Shown here piece by piece: positions 1 through 8,427 of a stretch of 12,381 nucleotides of DNA. The position numbers and the translations under genes were made by a program. The stretch is from Streptomyces speibonae (GTDB taxonomy: Bacteria > Actinomycetota > Actinomycetes > Streptomycetales > Streptomycetaceae), in the NCBI GenBank assembly GCA_000715605.1, contig KL568535.1, positions 51,462 to 63,842 of the forward strand. The letters run 5' to 3'. The notes beneath the pieces were generated by a model. That model did no database searches. It was given only the letters and a program-made list of their open reading frames with translations, and had not been told where the DNA came from. Position 1 is the first letter of the stretch; each line of letters opens with the position of its first letter.

Positions 1-145
1 CCGCTGCTGTCGTGTCCGTCGTACGTGCAAACGGCTGGAGTCGGCCCCCGTACAGGTGCCGTACATGTGCGCCATGCACCTTGTGCGCCGATATTGGCGT
101 CAAGGACCACCGCACACAGGCAGCGCACGTACGAGGAGGCACCCC
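1..145 (+). promoter_or_regulatory. Upstream region of the peptide ABC operon
   Basis: This non-coding leader precedes the substrate-binding protein gene. It holds an 8-base direct repeat TGTGCGCC at 66-73 and 82-89 (16-base period). It also has several GTAC-n-GTGC words (21-28, 50-59, 61-70) and an inverted copy, GCGCACGTACG, at 123-133. The words GTGCGCCGAT (83-92) and GCGCACGTACG (123-133) recur exactly upstream of the S9 peptidase gene (8008-8017 and 8022-8032), so a common regulator is possible. I see no convincing -35/-10 pair; GATATT at 90-95 is only a weak -10 candidate. The ribosome site GAGGAGG lies at 133-139. Confidence 0.4.
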
Positions 146-1771
146 ATGCGCCGAGCCACGCACGCCCGATGGGCCGTCTGCGCGATGGCGGTCGCCCTCG
201 CCGCGACCGCCTGCGGAAACGAGGACGGCGGCAGCGGCGACGCCGGCGCCGTGCTGAGCGCCTCCTGGGGCGACCCGCAGAACCCGCTGGAGCCGGCGAA
301 CACCAACGAGGTGCAGGGCGGCAAGGTCCTCGACATGATCTTCCGGGGGCTCAAGCGCTACGACCCCGTGACCGGCGAGGCCCAGGACATGCTCGCCGAG
401 AAGATCGAGACCTCCGACTCGCAGAACTTCACCATCACCGTCAAGGACGGCTGGACCTTCAGCAACGGCGAGAAGGTCACCGCCCGGTCCTTCGTCGACG
501 CCTGGAACTACGGCGCGAGCCTGCGCAACAACCAGCGCAACGCGTACTTCTTCGGCTACATCCAGGGCTACGACGAGGTCCACCCCGAGGAGGGGGAGCA
601 GAGCGCCGACACCCTGTCCGGGCTGAAGGTCACCGGCGAGCGCACCTTCACCGTCGCGCTCACCCAGAAGTTCTCCACCTTCCCCGACACCCTGGGCTAC
701 AACGCCTTCGCCCCGCTGCCCCGCGCCTTCTTCGACGACCACGACGCCTGGGTGAAGAAGCCCGTCGGCAACGGTCCCTACCTGGTCGACTCCTACACCC
801 GCGGCTCGCAGATGTCGCTGCGCACCTGGGCGGACTACCCGGGTCCCGACAAGGCGCGCAACGGCGGCGTCGACCTCAAGGTCTACACCGACAACAACAC
901 CGCCTACACCGACCTCCTGGCCGGCAACCTCGACCTGGTCGACGACGTGCCCGCCCCGCAGCTGAAGAACGTGCGCGACGACCTGGGCGGCCGCTACCTC
1001 AACACCCCCGCCGGCATCATCCAGACCCTCGCCTTCCCCTTCTACGACGAGGACTGGAACAAGCCCGGCTCGGAGAAGGTCCGCACCGGCCTGTCCATGG
1101 CGATCGACCGCAAGCAGATCACCGACACGATCTTCCAGAAGACCCGCACCCCCGCCACCGACTGGACCTCACCCGTCCTGGGCGAGGACGGCGGCTTCCA
1201 GGACGGGCTGTGCGGCAAGGCCTGCGAGTACGACCCCGAGGGGGCGAAGAAGCTCATCGAGGAGGGCGGCGGCCTGCCCGGCGGCAAGGTGACGATCACC
1301 TTCAACGCGGACACCGGATCCCACCGCGAATGGGTCAACGCCGTGTGCCACTCCATCAACAACGCGCTGGACGACGAGCGCGCCTGCACCGCCAACCCGG
1401 TCGGCACCTTCGCCGACTTCCGCAACGAGATCACCGGGCGGAAGATGACCGGCCCGTTCCGGGCGGGCTGGCAGATGGACTACCCGCTCATCCAGAACTT
1501 CCTCCAGCCGCTGTACTACACCGACGCCTCCTCCAACGACGGCAAGTGGTCCAACCAGCAGTTCGACGATCTCGTCGACCGCGCCAACCGGGAGACCGAC
1601 ACCGCCACGGCCGTCGGCCTGTTCCAGCAGGCCGAGGAGGTCGTCCGGGACAACATGGCCGCGATCCCGCTCTGGTACCAGAACGGCAGCGCCGGCTGGT
1701 CCGAACGGCTGTCCGACGTCAAGCTCAACCCGTTCAGCGTCCCCGTGTACGACCAGATCAAGGTGAGCTGA
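146..1771 (+). CDS. Peptide ABC transporter substrate-binding lipoprotein (SBP family 5, DppA/OppA-like)
   Basis: This is a 541-residue extracytoplasmic receptor that captures peptides for the permease/ATPase complex encoded directly downstream. The chosen ATG has GAGGAGG 6 bases upstream and gives a clean lipoprotein signal: an Arg-rich start, a hydrophobic stretch, and a lipobox LAATAC with Cys23 as the expected lipidated residue. A Gly/Ser/Asp-rich linker follows (about 24-35). The family-5 SBP core then begins, with the typical segment AEKIETSDSQNFTITVKDGW (84-103) and the following SNGEKVTARSFVDAWNY. Length is normal for the family. The family is clear from the sequence; the ligand (di-, oligopeptide or signalling peptide) cannot be read from it. 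The downstream permease starts 6 bases after the stop. An in-frame start at 56 exists but would bury the lipoprotein signal. Confidence 0.93.
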   Translation: MRRATHARWAVCAMAVALAATACGNEDGGSGDAGAVLSASWGDPQNPLEPANTNEVQGGKVLDMIFRGLKRYDPVTGEAQDMLAEKIETSDSQNFTITVKDGWTFSNGEKVTARSFVDAWNYGASLRNNQRNAYFFGYIQGYDEVHPEEGEQSADTLSGLKVTGERTFTVALTQKFSTFPDTLGYNAFAPLPRAFFDDHDAWVKKPVGNGPYLVDSYTRGSQMSLRTWADYPGPDKARNGGVDLKVYTDNNTAYTDLLAGNLDLVDDVPAPQLKNVRDDLGGRYLNTPAGIIQTLAFPFYDEDWNKPGSEKVRTGLSMAIDRKQITDTIFQKTRTPATDWTSPVLGEDGGFQDGLCGKACEYDPEGAKKLIEEGGGLPGGKVTITFNADTGSHREWVNAVCHSINNALDDERACTANPVGTFADFRNEITGRKMTGPFRAGWQMDYPLIQNFLQPLYYTDASSNDGKWSNQQFDDLVDRANRETDTATAVGLFQQAEEVVRDNMAAIPLWYQNGSAGWSERLSDVKLNPFSVPVYDQIKVS

Positions 1772-1777
1772 TCCGCC

Positions 1778-2701
1778 ATGGGGCGCTACGTCGTCCGGCG
1801 TCTGCTCCAGATGATCCCGGTGTTCGTCGGGGCCACGCTGCTGATCTTCCTCATGGTCCATGTGATGGGCGACCCCATCGCCGGACTGTGCGGCGAACGC
1901 CAGTGCGATCAGGCGACCGCCGCCCGGCTGAAGCGGGAGTTCGGCCTCGACCAGCCCGTCTGGCGGCAGTACCTGACCTACATGGGCAACGTCTTCACCG
2001 GCGACTTCGGCACGGCCTTCAACGGTCAGGAGGTCACCGAGCTGATGTCGACGGCCTTCCCGGTGACCGTCCGGCTCACCCTGATCGCGATCGTCTTCGA
2101 GATCGTCGTCGGCGTCACCCTCGGCGTGCTCACCGGACTGCGCCGGGGCCGCCCCGTCGACACCGGTGTCCTGCTGGTCACCCTCGTCGTCATCTCCGTG
2201 CCCACCTTCGTCACCGGCCTGCTGCTCCAACTGCTGCTCGGCGTGAAGTGGGACTGGATCCGCCCCTCGGTCTCCTCCGAGGCGCCCTTCGGCGAACTGG
2301 TGCTGCCCGGCCTGGTGCTGGCCTCGGTCTCCCTCGCCTACGTCACCCGGCTGACCCGCACCTCCATCGCCGAGAACCGCCGCTCCGACTATGTGCGCAC
2401 CGCCGTCGCCAAGGGCCTGCCCCGGCACCGGGTGGTGGTCCGGCACCTGCTGCGCAACTCGCTGATCCCCGTGGTCACCTTCATCGGCGCCGACATCGGC
2501 TTCCTCATGGGCGGCGCCATCGTCACCGAGCGGATCTTCAACATCCACGGCGTCGGCTACCAGCTCTACCAGGGCATCCTCCGGCAGAACACCCAGACCG
2601 TCGTCGGCTTCGTCACCGTGCTGGTGCTGGTGTTCCTGCTCGCCAACCTCCTCGTCGACCTCCTGTACGCCGTGCTCGACCCGAGGATCCGCTATGTCTG
2701 A
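1778..2701 (+). CDS. Peptide ABC transporter permease, DppB/OppB type
   Basis: This is a 307-residue inner-membrane permease subunit. The N-terminal helix (about 9-30) is followed by the family segment around GDP (31-33) and FGLDQPVWRQY (55-65). Further hydrophobic segments lie at about 98-120, 130-155, 172-190, 233-250 and 273-297. The EAA loop that docks onto the ATPase is at about 205-233 (YVRTAVAKGLPRHRVVVRHL and on to RNSLIPVV). The protein ends with the usual DPRIRY motif. It starts 6 bases after the SBP stop, with AAGGTGAG at 1760-1767 as a somewhat distant ribosome site, and its last 8 bases overlap the next permease, so translation is coupled. Two cysteines (C38, C43) sit in the predicted external loop just after the first helix. 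It should pair with the second permease to form the channel. Confidence 0.93.
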   Translation: MGRYVVRRLLQMIPVFVGATLLIFLMVHVMGDPIAGLCGERQCDQATAARLKREFGLDQPVWRQYLTYMGNVFTGDFGTAFNGQEVTELMSTAFPVTVRLTLIAIVFEIVVGVTLGVLTGLRRGRPVDTGVLLVTLVVISVPTFVTGLLLQLLLGVKWDWIRPSVSSEAPFGELVLPGLVLASVSLAYVTRLTRTSIAENRRSDYVRTAVAKGLPRHRVVVRHLLRNSLIPVVTFIGADIGFLMGGAIVTERIFNIHGVGYQLYQGILRQNTQTVVGFVTVLVLVFLLANLLVDLLYAVLDPRIRYV

Positions 2702-3677
2702 CCAGCCCTACGACCCCGAGCGCGCCGTCGCGGCCACCCCGGCGGGCGGCACCGTGGACGTGAGCCTCGACGCGGCGGAGACCCTCCAGCAGGGGCCGAA
2801 CGGCCCGGACGGCCCCGCCGAGGAGCGGGAACGGCCCCGCTCCCTGTGGTCCGACGCCTGGCGGGACCTGCGCCGCAACCCCGTCTTCATCGTCTCGGCC
2901 CTGGTCATCGCCTTCCTCGTCCTCATCTCCCTGTGGCCCTCGGCCATCGCCTCCGGCAGCCCCCTCGCCTGCGACCTGTCCAAGGCCCGGCAGGGCTCAC
3001 AGGCCGGGCACCCGTTCGGCTTCGACGGCCAGGGCTGCGACGTCTACACCCGCACCGTGTACGGCGCCCGCACCTCCGTGGCGGTCGGCGTCCTCGCCAC
3101 GCTCGGTGTCGCCGTCCTCGGCAGCGTCCTCGGCGCCCTCGCGGGGTTCTTCGGCGGCGTCTGGGACGCGGTCCTGTCCCGGGTCACCGACGTCTTCTTC
3201 GCCATCCCGGTCGTCCTCGGCGGACTGGTGCTGCTGTCCGTCATCACCAGCAGCACCATCTGGCCCGTCATCGGCTTCATCGTGCTGCTCGGCTGGCCGC
3301 AGATCTTCCGCATCTCCCGCGGCGCCGTCATCACCGCCAAGCAGAACGACTACGTCCAGGCCGCGCGGGCGCTGGGCGCCTCGAACGCCCGCCTGGTGCT
3401 GCGGCACATCGCGCCCAACGCCGTCGCGCCGGTCATCGTCGTGGCGACCATCGCGCTGGGGACGTACATCTCGCTGGAGGCCACCCTGTCCTACCTCGGC
3501 GTCGGACTGAAGCCGCCCAGCGTCTCCTGGGGCATCGACATCTCCGCCGCCTCCCCGTACATCCGCAACGCCCCGCACGCGCTGCTGTGGCCCTCCGGGG
3601 CCCTCGCGGTCACGGTGCTGGCGTTCATCATGCTCGGCGACGCGGTGCGCGACGCCCTGGACCCGAAACTGAGGTGA
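2694..3677 (+). CDS. Peptide ABC transporter permease, DppC/OppC type
   Basis: This is a 327-residue second permease. It has a long polar, acidic, probably disordered N-terminal tail (1-50). An OppC_N-like region follows (SLWSDAWRDLRRNPVFIVSA, 50-69), with the first helix at about 63-85. An external loop contains C93 and C115 around HPFGFDGQGCDVYTRTVYGAR. The binding-protein-dependent transport domain carries an EAA loop at about 220-243 (YVQAARALGASNARLVLRHI, then APN) and the conserved SYLGVGLKPP segment (266-275). It ends in ALDPKLR. The ATG overlaps the previous stop by 8 bases and has GAGGA 6 bases upstream. Both the order and the domain content match the DppC position in the operon. Family assignment is secure; substrate specificity is not. 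Confidence 0.93.
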   Translation: MSDQPYDPERAVAATPAGGTVDVSLDAAETLQQGPNGPDGPAEERERPRSLWSDAWRDLRRNPVFIVSALVIAFLVLISLWPSAIASGSPLACDLSKARQGSQAGHPFGFDGQGCDVYTRTVYGARTSVAVGVLATLGVAVLGSVLGALAGFFGGVWDAVLSRVTDVFFAIPVVLGGLVLLSVITSSTIWPVIGFIVLLGWPQIFRISRGAVITAKQNDYVQAARALGASNARLVLRHIAPNAVAPVIVVATIALGTYISLEATLSYLGVGLKPPSVSWGIDISAASPYIRNAPHALLWPSGALAVTVLAFIMLGDAVRDALDPKLR

Positions 3678-3683
3678 TCCGCC

Positions 3684-4650
3684 GTGCTGCTCGAAGTGCG
3701 GGATCTGCACGTGGAGTTCCACACCCGGGACGGGGTCGTGAAGGCCGTCAACGGCGTGAGCTACGGCGTCGAGGCCGGCGAGACGCTGGCCGTGCTGGGC
3801 GAGTCCGGCTCCGGCAAGTCGGTGACCGCCCAGGCCGTCATGGGCATCCTCGACATGCCGCCCGGCCGGATCACCCGCGGCAAGGTCGTCTTCCGGGGGC
3901 GGGACCTGCTGGGGCTCAGGGAGGACGAGCGCCGGCGCGTCCGGGGCGCCGAGATGGCGATGATCTTCCAGGACGCGCTGTCGTCCCTCAACCCGGTGCT
4001 CACCGTGGGCGACCAGCTCGGCGAGATGTTCACCGTGCACCGGGGCATGTCCCGCAGGGACGCGCGGGCCAAGGCGGTCGAGCTGATGGACCGGGTGCGC
4101 ATCCCCGCCGCCTGGGAGCGGGTCCGGCAGTACCCGCACCAGTTCTCCGGCGGCATGCGCCAGCGCATCATGATCGCGATGGCGCTGGCCCTGGAACCGG
4201 CCCTGATCATCGCCGACGAACCGACCACCGCCCTGGACGTCACCGTCCAGGCCCAGGTCATGGAGCTGCTCGCGGAGCTGCGACGCGAGTACCGCATGGG
4301 CCTCGTCCTCATCACCCACGACCTGGGCGTGGTCGCCGACGTCGCCGACCGCATCGCCGTGATGTACGCGGGCCGCATCGTCGAGTCGGCGCCCGTGCAC
4401 GACATCTACAAGGCGCCCGCGCACCCCTACACCCGGGGCCTGCTGGACTCCATCCCGCGCCTGGACCACAAGGGCCGGGAGCTCTACGCCATCAAGGGCC
4501 TGCCGCCCCACCTCACCCACGTCCCGCCCGGCTGCGCCTTCCACCCCCGCTGCCCGCTGGCCCGTGACGTCTGCCGCACCCAGGAGCCCCCGCTGTACGA
4601 GGTGTCGCCGACGCGGGGGAGTGCCTGTCACTTCTGGACGGAGTGCCTCG

Positions 4651-4658
<8 letters not shown>
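3684..4658 (+). CDS. Peptide ABC transporter ATP-binding protein, DppD/OppD type
   Basis: This is a 324-residue ATPase that powers peptide import. It starts at GTG, with GAGGTGA (3671-3677) overlapping the stop of the preceding gene, so translation is coupled. Motifs visible are Walker A GESGSGKS (39-46), Q-loop Q96, ABC signature FSGGMRQR (154-161), Walker B LIIADEP (174-180) with E179, and H-loop H212. The C-terminal oligopeptide-transporter extension carries HPYT (247-250) and four cysteines (C284, C290, C297, C315) in the spacing typical of this ATPase family. In related mycobacterial DppD such cysteines bind an Fe-S cluster; here that is inference. It pairs with the downstream ATPase as a heterodimer beneath the two permeases. 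Confidence 0.93.
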
Positions 4659-5676
<1,018 letters not shown>

Positions 5677-5682
<6 letters not shown>

Positions 5683-5705
5683 GGCGGGGTGCCCGTGAGG
5701 CGGGG
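5677..5705. repeat. 13-base direct repeat at the end of the ABC operon
   Basis: CCGTGAGGCGGGG occurs at 5677-5689 and again, perfectly, at 5693-5705. The first copy contains the stop codon of the last ATPase gene. It looks like a small tandem duplication between the stop and the terminator hairpin. No function can be assigned. Confidence 0.6.
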
Positions 5706-5716
5706 CGGAAACGGTG

Positions 5717-5750
5717 GCGGGCCGGGATGACATGGCGCATCCCGGCCCGC
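5717..5750. terminator. Bidirectional hairpin terminator between ABC operon and S9 peptidase
   Basis: A perfect 13-bp inverted repeat, GCGGGCCGGGATG at 5717-5729 and CATCCCGGCCCGC at 5738-5750, encloses an 8-base loop. It sits 35 bases after the ATPase stop on the plus strand and 81 bases after the peptidase stop on the minus strand. It is therefore well placed to end both convergent transcripts. There is no U-run, which is common for Streptomyces terminators. Confidence 0.82.
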
Positions 5751-5830
5751 TTACGGCACCCGCACGGCCGTACGCTGATCAGCGTTCCCCGTCCGTATAT
5801 CGGAACCGCTTCCGCGGAGTTGCCGGTGTG

Positions 5831-7969
5831 TTAACGCGGTTCGTCCTCGTTTGCCAGGCCCAGGGAGCGCCTGAGGAAGTCGAGCTGGAGCCGGAGCAGG
5901 TTCTCGGCGACCTCCTCCTGCGGGGTCATGTGCGTGACGCCGGACAGCGGCAGCACCTCGTGCGGCCGGCCGGCCGCCAGCAGCGCCGAGGACAGCCGCA
6001 GCGAGTGCGCGACGACCACGTTGTCGTCCGCGAGGCCGTGGATGATCATCATCGGCCGGTGCGGTGCGACGGCGTCGACCAGGCCCGTGTCGTCGATCAC
6101 CGAGTTGCGGCGGTAGACGTCCGGCTGTTCGTCCGGGAGACCGACGTAGCGTTCCTGGTAGTGGGTGTCGTAGAGGCGGAGGTCGGTGACCGGGGCGCCG
6201 ACCACGGCCGCGTGGAAGACGTCGGGGCGGCGCAGGGCGGCGAGGGCCGCCAGATAGCCGCCGAAGGACCAGCCCCGGACGGCGACCCGGTCCAGGTCGA
6301 GCGGGAAGTCGGCGGCGAGCGCCTGGAGGGCGTCGACCTGGTCCTGGACCACGACGGCGGCGATGTCGTCCCGGACGGACTTCTCCCAGGCGGGCGAGCG
6401 GCCCGGGGTGCCGCGGCCGTCCGCGACCACCACGGCGAACCCCTGGTCGGCGAACCACTGCGAGGTCAGATGCGGGTTGTGGGCGGCGAGCACCCGCTGC
6501 CCGTGCGGACCGCCGTAGGGATCCATGAGCACCGGCAGGGGGGTGTCACCGGCGTAGTCCCGAGGCATAAGCACGGCGCACGGAATACGGCGTGCGCCCC
6601 CCTGTGTCAGCGTCACGCGGGGGGACATTCCCGGGTTTTCGGCATACGACCGGACAGTCGCCGTCGGTTTCCCGTCACGCAGCACCCGCGCCCGCGAACC
6701 TGGCCGATCCGGCGTCGCGGAGACGAGCACGGTCACGCCCCCGGCGCGGACCGCCGAGTGTACGCCGGGCTCCTGCGAAAGGCGCTCCACACCCAGCTCG
6801 TTCACCCGGTACACATGCACCTCGCCGATCTCCGGATCGGCCGCCTCCTCGCCCGCCGACGCCGAGACCAGCACGTCGTCGTCCGAGACGTCGAGTACCG
6901 CACGGATGTGCAACTGCGGTCCGGTGAGCGGCCGTTCACCCACGGCGAGTCGTCGCGCACCCCCCTCGTCCGCGACCCGCACCAGCTGACCCGAGGGGCT
7001 CCAGCAGGGCACCCCGGGGAAAAGTTCCAGCCAAGTTGGATCTTCGTCGGCGTGCACCATCCGGCTCGCCCCGGTGTCCGGGTCCACGGCCAGGATCAGT
7101 GAGGCGCGCTGGTCTCGCGACTGCACGAGGAGCAGCGGGGCACCCGCCGCTGACCAGTGCACTCGTGCCAGATACGGGTAGCGTGCGCGGTCCCAGGCGA
7201 CCTCGGTGCGCGTGCCGTCGAGGCCGATCACGAACAGCCGGACCTCCGCGTTCGGGGTGCCCGCCGCCGGGTAGCGGACAGCGCTCGGCTGCTGTTCCGG
7301 ACGGGCGGGATCGGAGATCCACCACTGCCGCACCGGCGTGTCGTCCACGCGCGCCACCAGCAGCCGGTCGGACTCCGGCGCCCACCAGAAGCCCCGCGAA
7401 CGCCCCATCTCCTCGGCCGCGATGAACTCCGCCAGACCGTAAGTGACCTGCTCCGACTCGGGTGCCGCGAGCGCGCGGTCCGCCCCGCCCTCGGCCCCCG
7501 TCACCCGCAGCGCACCCCGGGCGACGTAGGCGACGTAGCGTCCGTCGGGCGACGGGCGGGGGTCGATCACCGGCTGCGGCGCGGGCAGTTCACGTGCCGT
7601 TCCGGCCCGCAGCTCGGCCGTGAAAAGCCGCCCTGACAAGGCGAAAGACGCCAACTCGACCGCGGCGTCGGTGGCATAACCGACGATGCCGGCACCGCCT
7701 TCACGACTCCGTTCGCGCCGCGCGCGCTCCTCGGCGGAGAGGTGCTCCAGGGCGCCGCCCAGCAGGGCGCGCGGGTCGGCGGCCATGCGCTCCTCGCCGC
7801 CTTCCGTGTCGAGGACCCAGAGCGATTGGGCCCGGTCCGTACCGGAACCCGAGCGCAGGAACGCGACACGCGAGCCGTCGGGCGCCACGGTGAACGAACG
7901 CGGCGCGCCGAGCGTGAAGCGCAGGGTGCGGGCGTGCCGTCGGGGGAAGGAGTCAGCCTCGGTCGTCAT
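5831..7969 (-). CDS. S9B family serine peptidase, dipeptidyl-peptidase-IV-like, cytoplasmic
   Basis: This is a 712-residue peptidase that probably removes N-terminal dipeptides from peptides. The N-terminal beta-propeller (about 20-440) holds the DPP-IV-type segment AEFIAAEEMGRSRGFWWAPE; its Glu pair (E186, E187) matches the residues that bind the substrate N-terminus in DPP-IV. The C-terminal alpha/beta-hydrolase domain contains PYGGP (Y485, oxyanion-type Tyr), nucleophile S568 in GWSFGGY, D648 in GLADDNV and H680 in GVTHMT, so the triad is complete. No signal peptide is visible, so it should act inside the cell. I chose the ATG at 7969 because the protein reads naturally from MTTEADSFPRRHARTLRFTL; the frame stays open upstream to 8152 but that part looks non-coding. 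It converges on the peptide importer, which suggests it digests imported peptides. Substrate preference for Pro/Ala is inferred from the family. Confidence 0.9.
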   Translation of the reverse strand: MTTEADSFPRRHARTLRFTLGAPRSFTVAPDGSRVAFLRSGSGTDRAQSLWVLDTEGGEERMAADPRALLGGALEHLSAEERARRERSREGGAGIVGYATDAAVELASFALSGRLFTAELRAGTARELPAPQPVIDPRPSPDGRYVAYVARGALRVTGAEGGADRALAAPESEQVTYGLAEFIAAEEMGRSRGFWWAPESDRLLVARVDDTPVRQWWISDPARPEQQPSAVRYPAAGTPNAEVRLFVIGLDGTRTEVAWDRARYPYLARVHWSAAGAPLLLVQSRDQRASLILAVDPDTGASRMVHADEDPTWLELFPGVPCWSPSGQLVRVADEGGARRLAVGERPLTGPQLHIRAVLDVSDDDVLVSASAGEEAADPEIGEVHVYRVNELGVERLSQEPGVHSAVRAGGVTVLVSATPDRPGSRARVLRDGKPTATVRSYAENPGMSPRVTLTQGGARRIPCAVLMPRDYAGDTPLPVLMDPYGGPHGQRVLAAHNPHLTSQWFADQGFAVVVADGRGTPGRSPAWEKSVRDDIAAVVVQDQVDALQALAADFPLDLDRVAVRGWSFGGYLAALAALRRPDVFHAAVVGAPVTDLRLYDTHYQERYVGLPDEQPDVYRRNSVIDDTGLVDAVAPHRPMMIIHGLADDNVVVAHSLRLSSALLAAGRPHEVLPLSGVTHMTPQEEVAENLLRLQLDFLRRSLGLANEDEPR

Positions 7970-8145
7970 GCCTTGACCATATTGGCCATGCGCCCCCTTG
8001 TGCGGCAGTGCGCCGATCGATGCGCACGTACGGATAGTTATGATCGTTAGCGCATAGTGGGTATGAACCTGCTGGCTGCTGTGTGGATTTATCTGCCCCC
8101 ATATTCCTACCCCCGCGCCCTTGGGATCCTTGGAGGTGAGCCGCC
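7970..8145. promoter_or_regulatory. Divergent intergenic region between S9 peptidase and small membrane protein
   Basis: This 176-base region must hold promoters for both flanking genes. It contains GTGCGCCGAT (8008-8017) and GCGCACGTACG (8022-8032), both identical to words upstream of the peptide ABC operon. It also contains an imperfect direct repeat, GATCGATGCGCA (8015-8026) and GATCGTTAGCGCA (8042-8054), and an ATGCGC/GCGCAT inverted pair (8020-8025, 8050-8055). The centre (about 8033-8066) is locally AT-richer than its surroundings, as expected for promoter DNA. CATATT at 8100-8105 is a weak -10 candidate for the plus-strand gene. No -35/-10 pair is convincing. Confidence 0.45.
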
Positions 8146-8340
8146 GTGGCACTCTCGATTTCGGCGGTGGTGCTGCTGGCGATCATCGTCTTCCTGCTGA
8201 TCAAGAAGTCCGGCCTGAAGGCCGGGCACGCCATCGTGTGCATGCTGCTCGGCTTCTACCTCGCCTCCTCCACGATGGCCCCCACGATCAGCGAGCTGAC
8301 GAACAACATCGCGGGGATGATCGGCAGCATCAAGTTCTGA
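8146..8340 (+). CDS. Small conserved-looking two-helix membrane protein, unknown function
   Basis: This is a 64-residue protein starting at GTG, with an excellent ribosome site GGAGGTGA (8132-8139) 6 bases upstream. Two hydrophobic segments are visible, at about 4-19 and 27-43. They are joined by a short basic loop (K20, K21, K25), so by the positive-inside rule the loop would be cytoplasmic and both ends outside. The C-terminal 20 residues (about 45-64) are amphipathic and Gly/Ile/Thr-containing, ending in GSIKF. There are no catalytic motifs. Third-position GC bias and the strong ribosome site support a real gene. I believe similar small membrane proteins are widespread in Streptomyces, but that is from memory and no function is known to me. 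It diverges from the peptidase and precedes the amidase by 87 bases. Confidence 0.8.
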   Translation: MALSISAVVLLAIIVFLLIKKSGLKAGHAIVCMLLGFYLASSTMAPTISELTNNIAGMIGSIKF

Positions 8341-8427
8341 TCCCGGCCGGCGGACCCCTCGCGTGTTACTCGTCGGTAAGTCATGATGGCGTGGACCAGC
8401 ATCCACGCGTTCAGGGCGGAGCCGACG

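Noticed and set aside
7970..8152. 61-residue N-terminal extension of the S9 peptidase
   Set aside because: It would cover the shared promoter motifs and the small protein's ribosome site, and it lacks coding bias; the ATG at 7969 gives a typical N-terminus.
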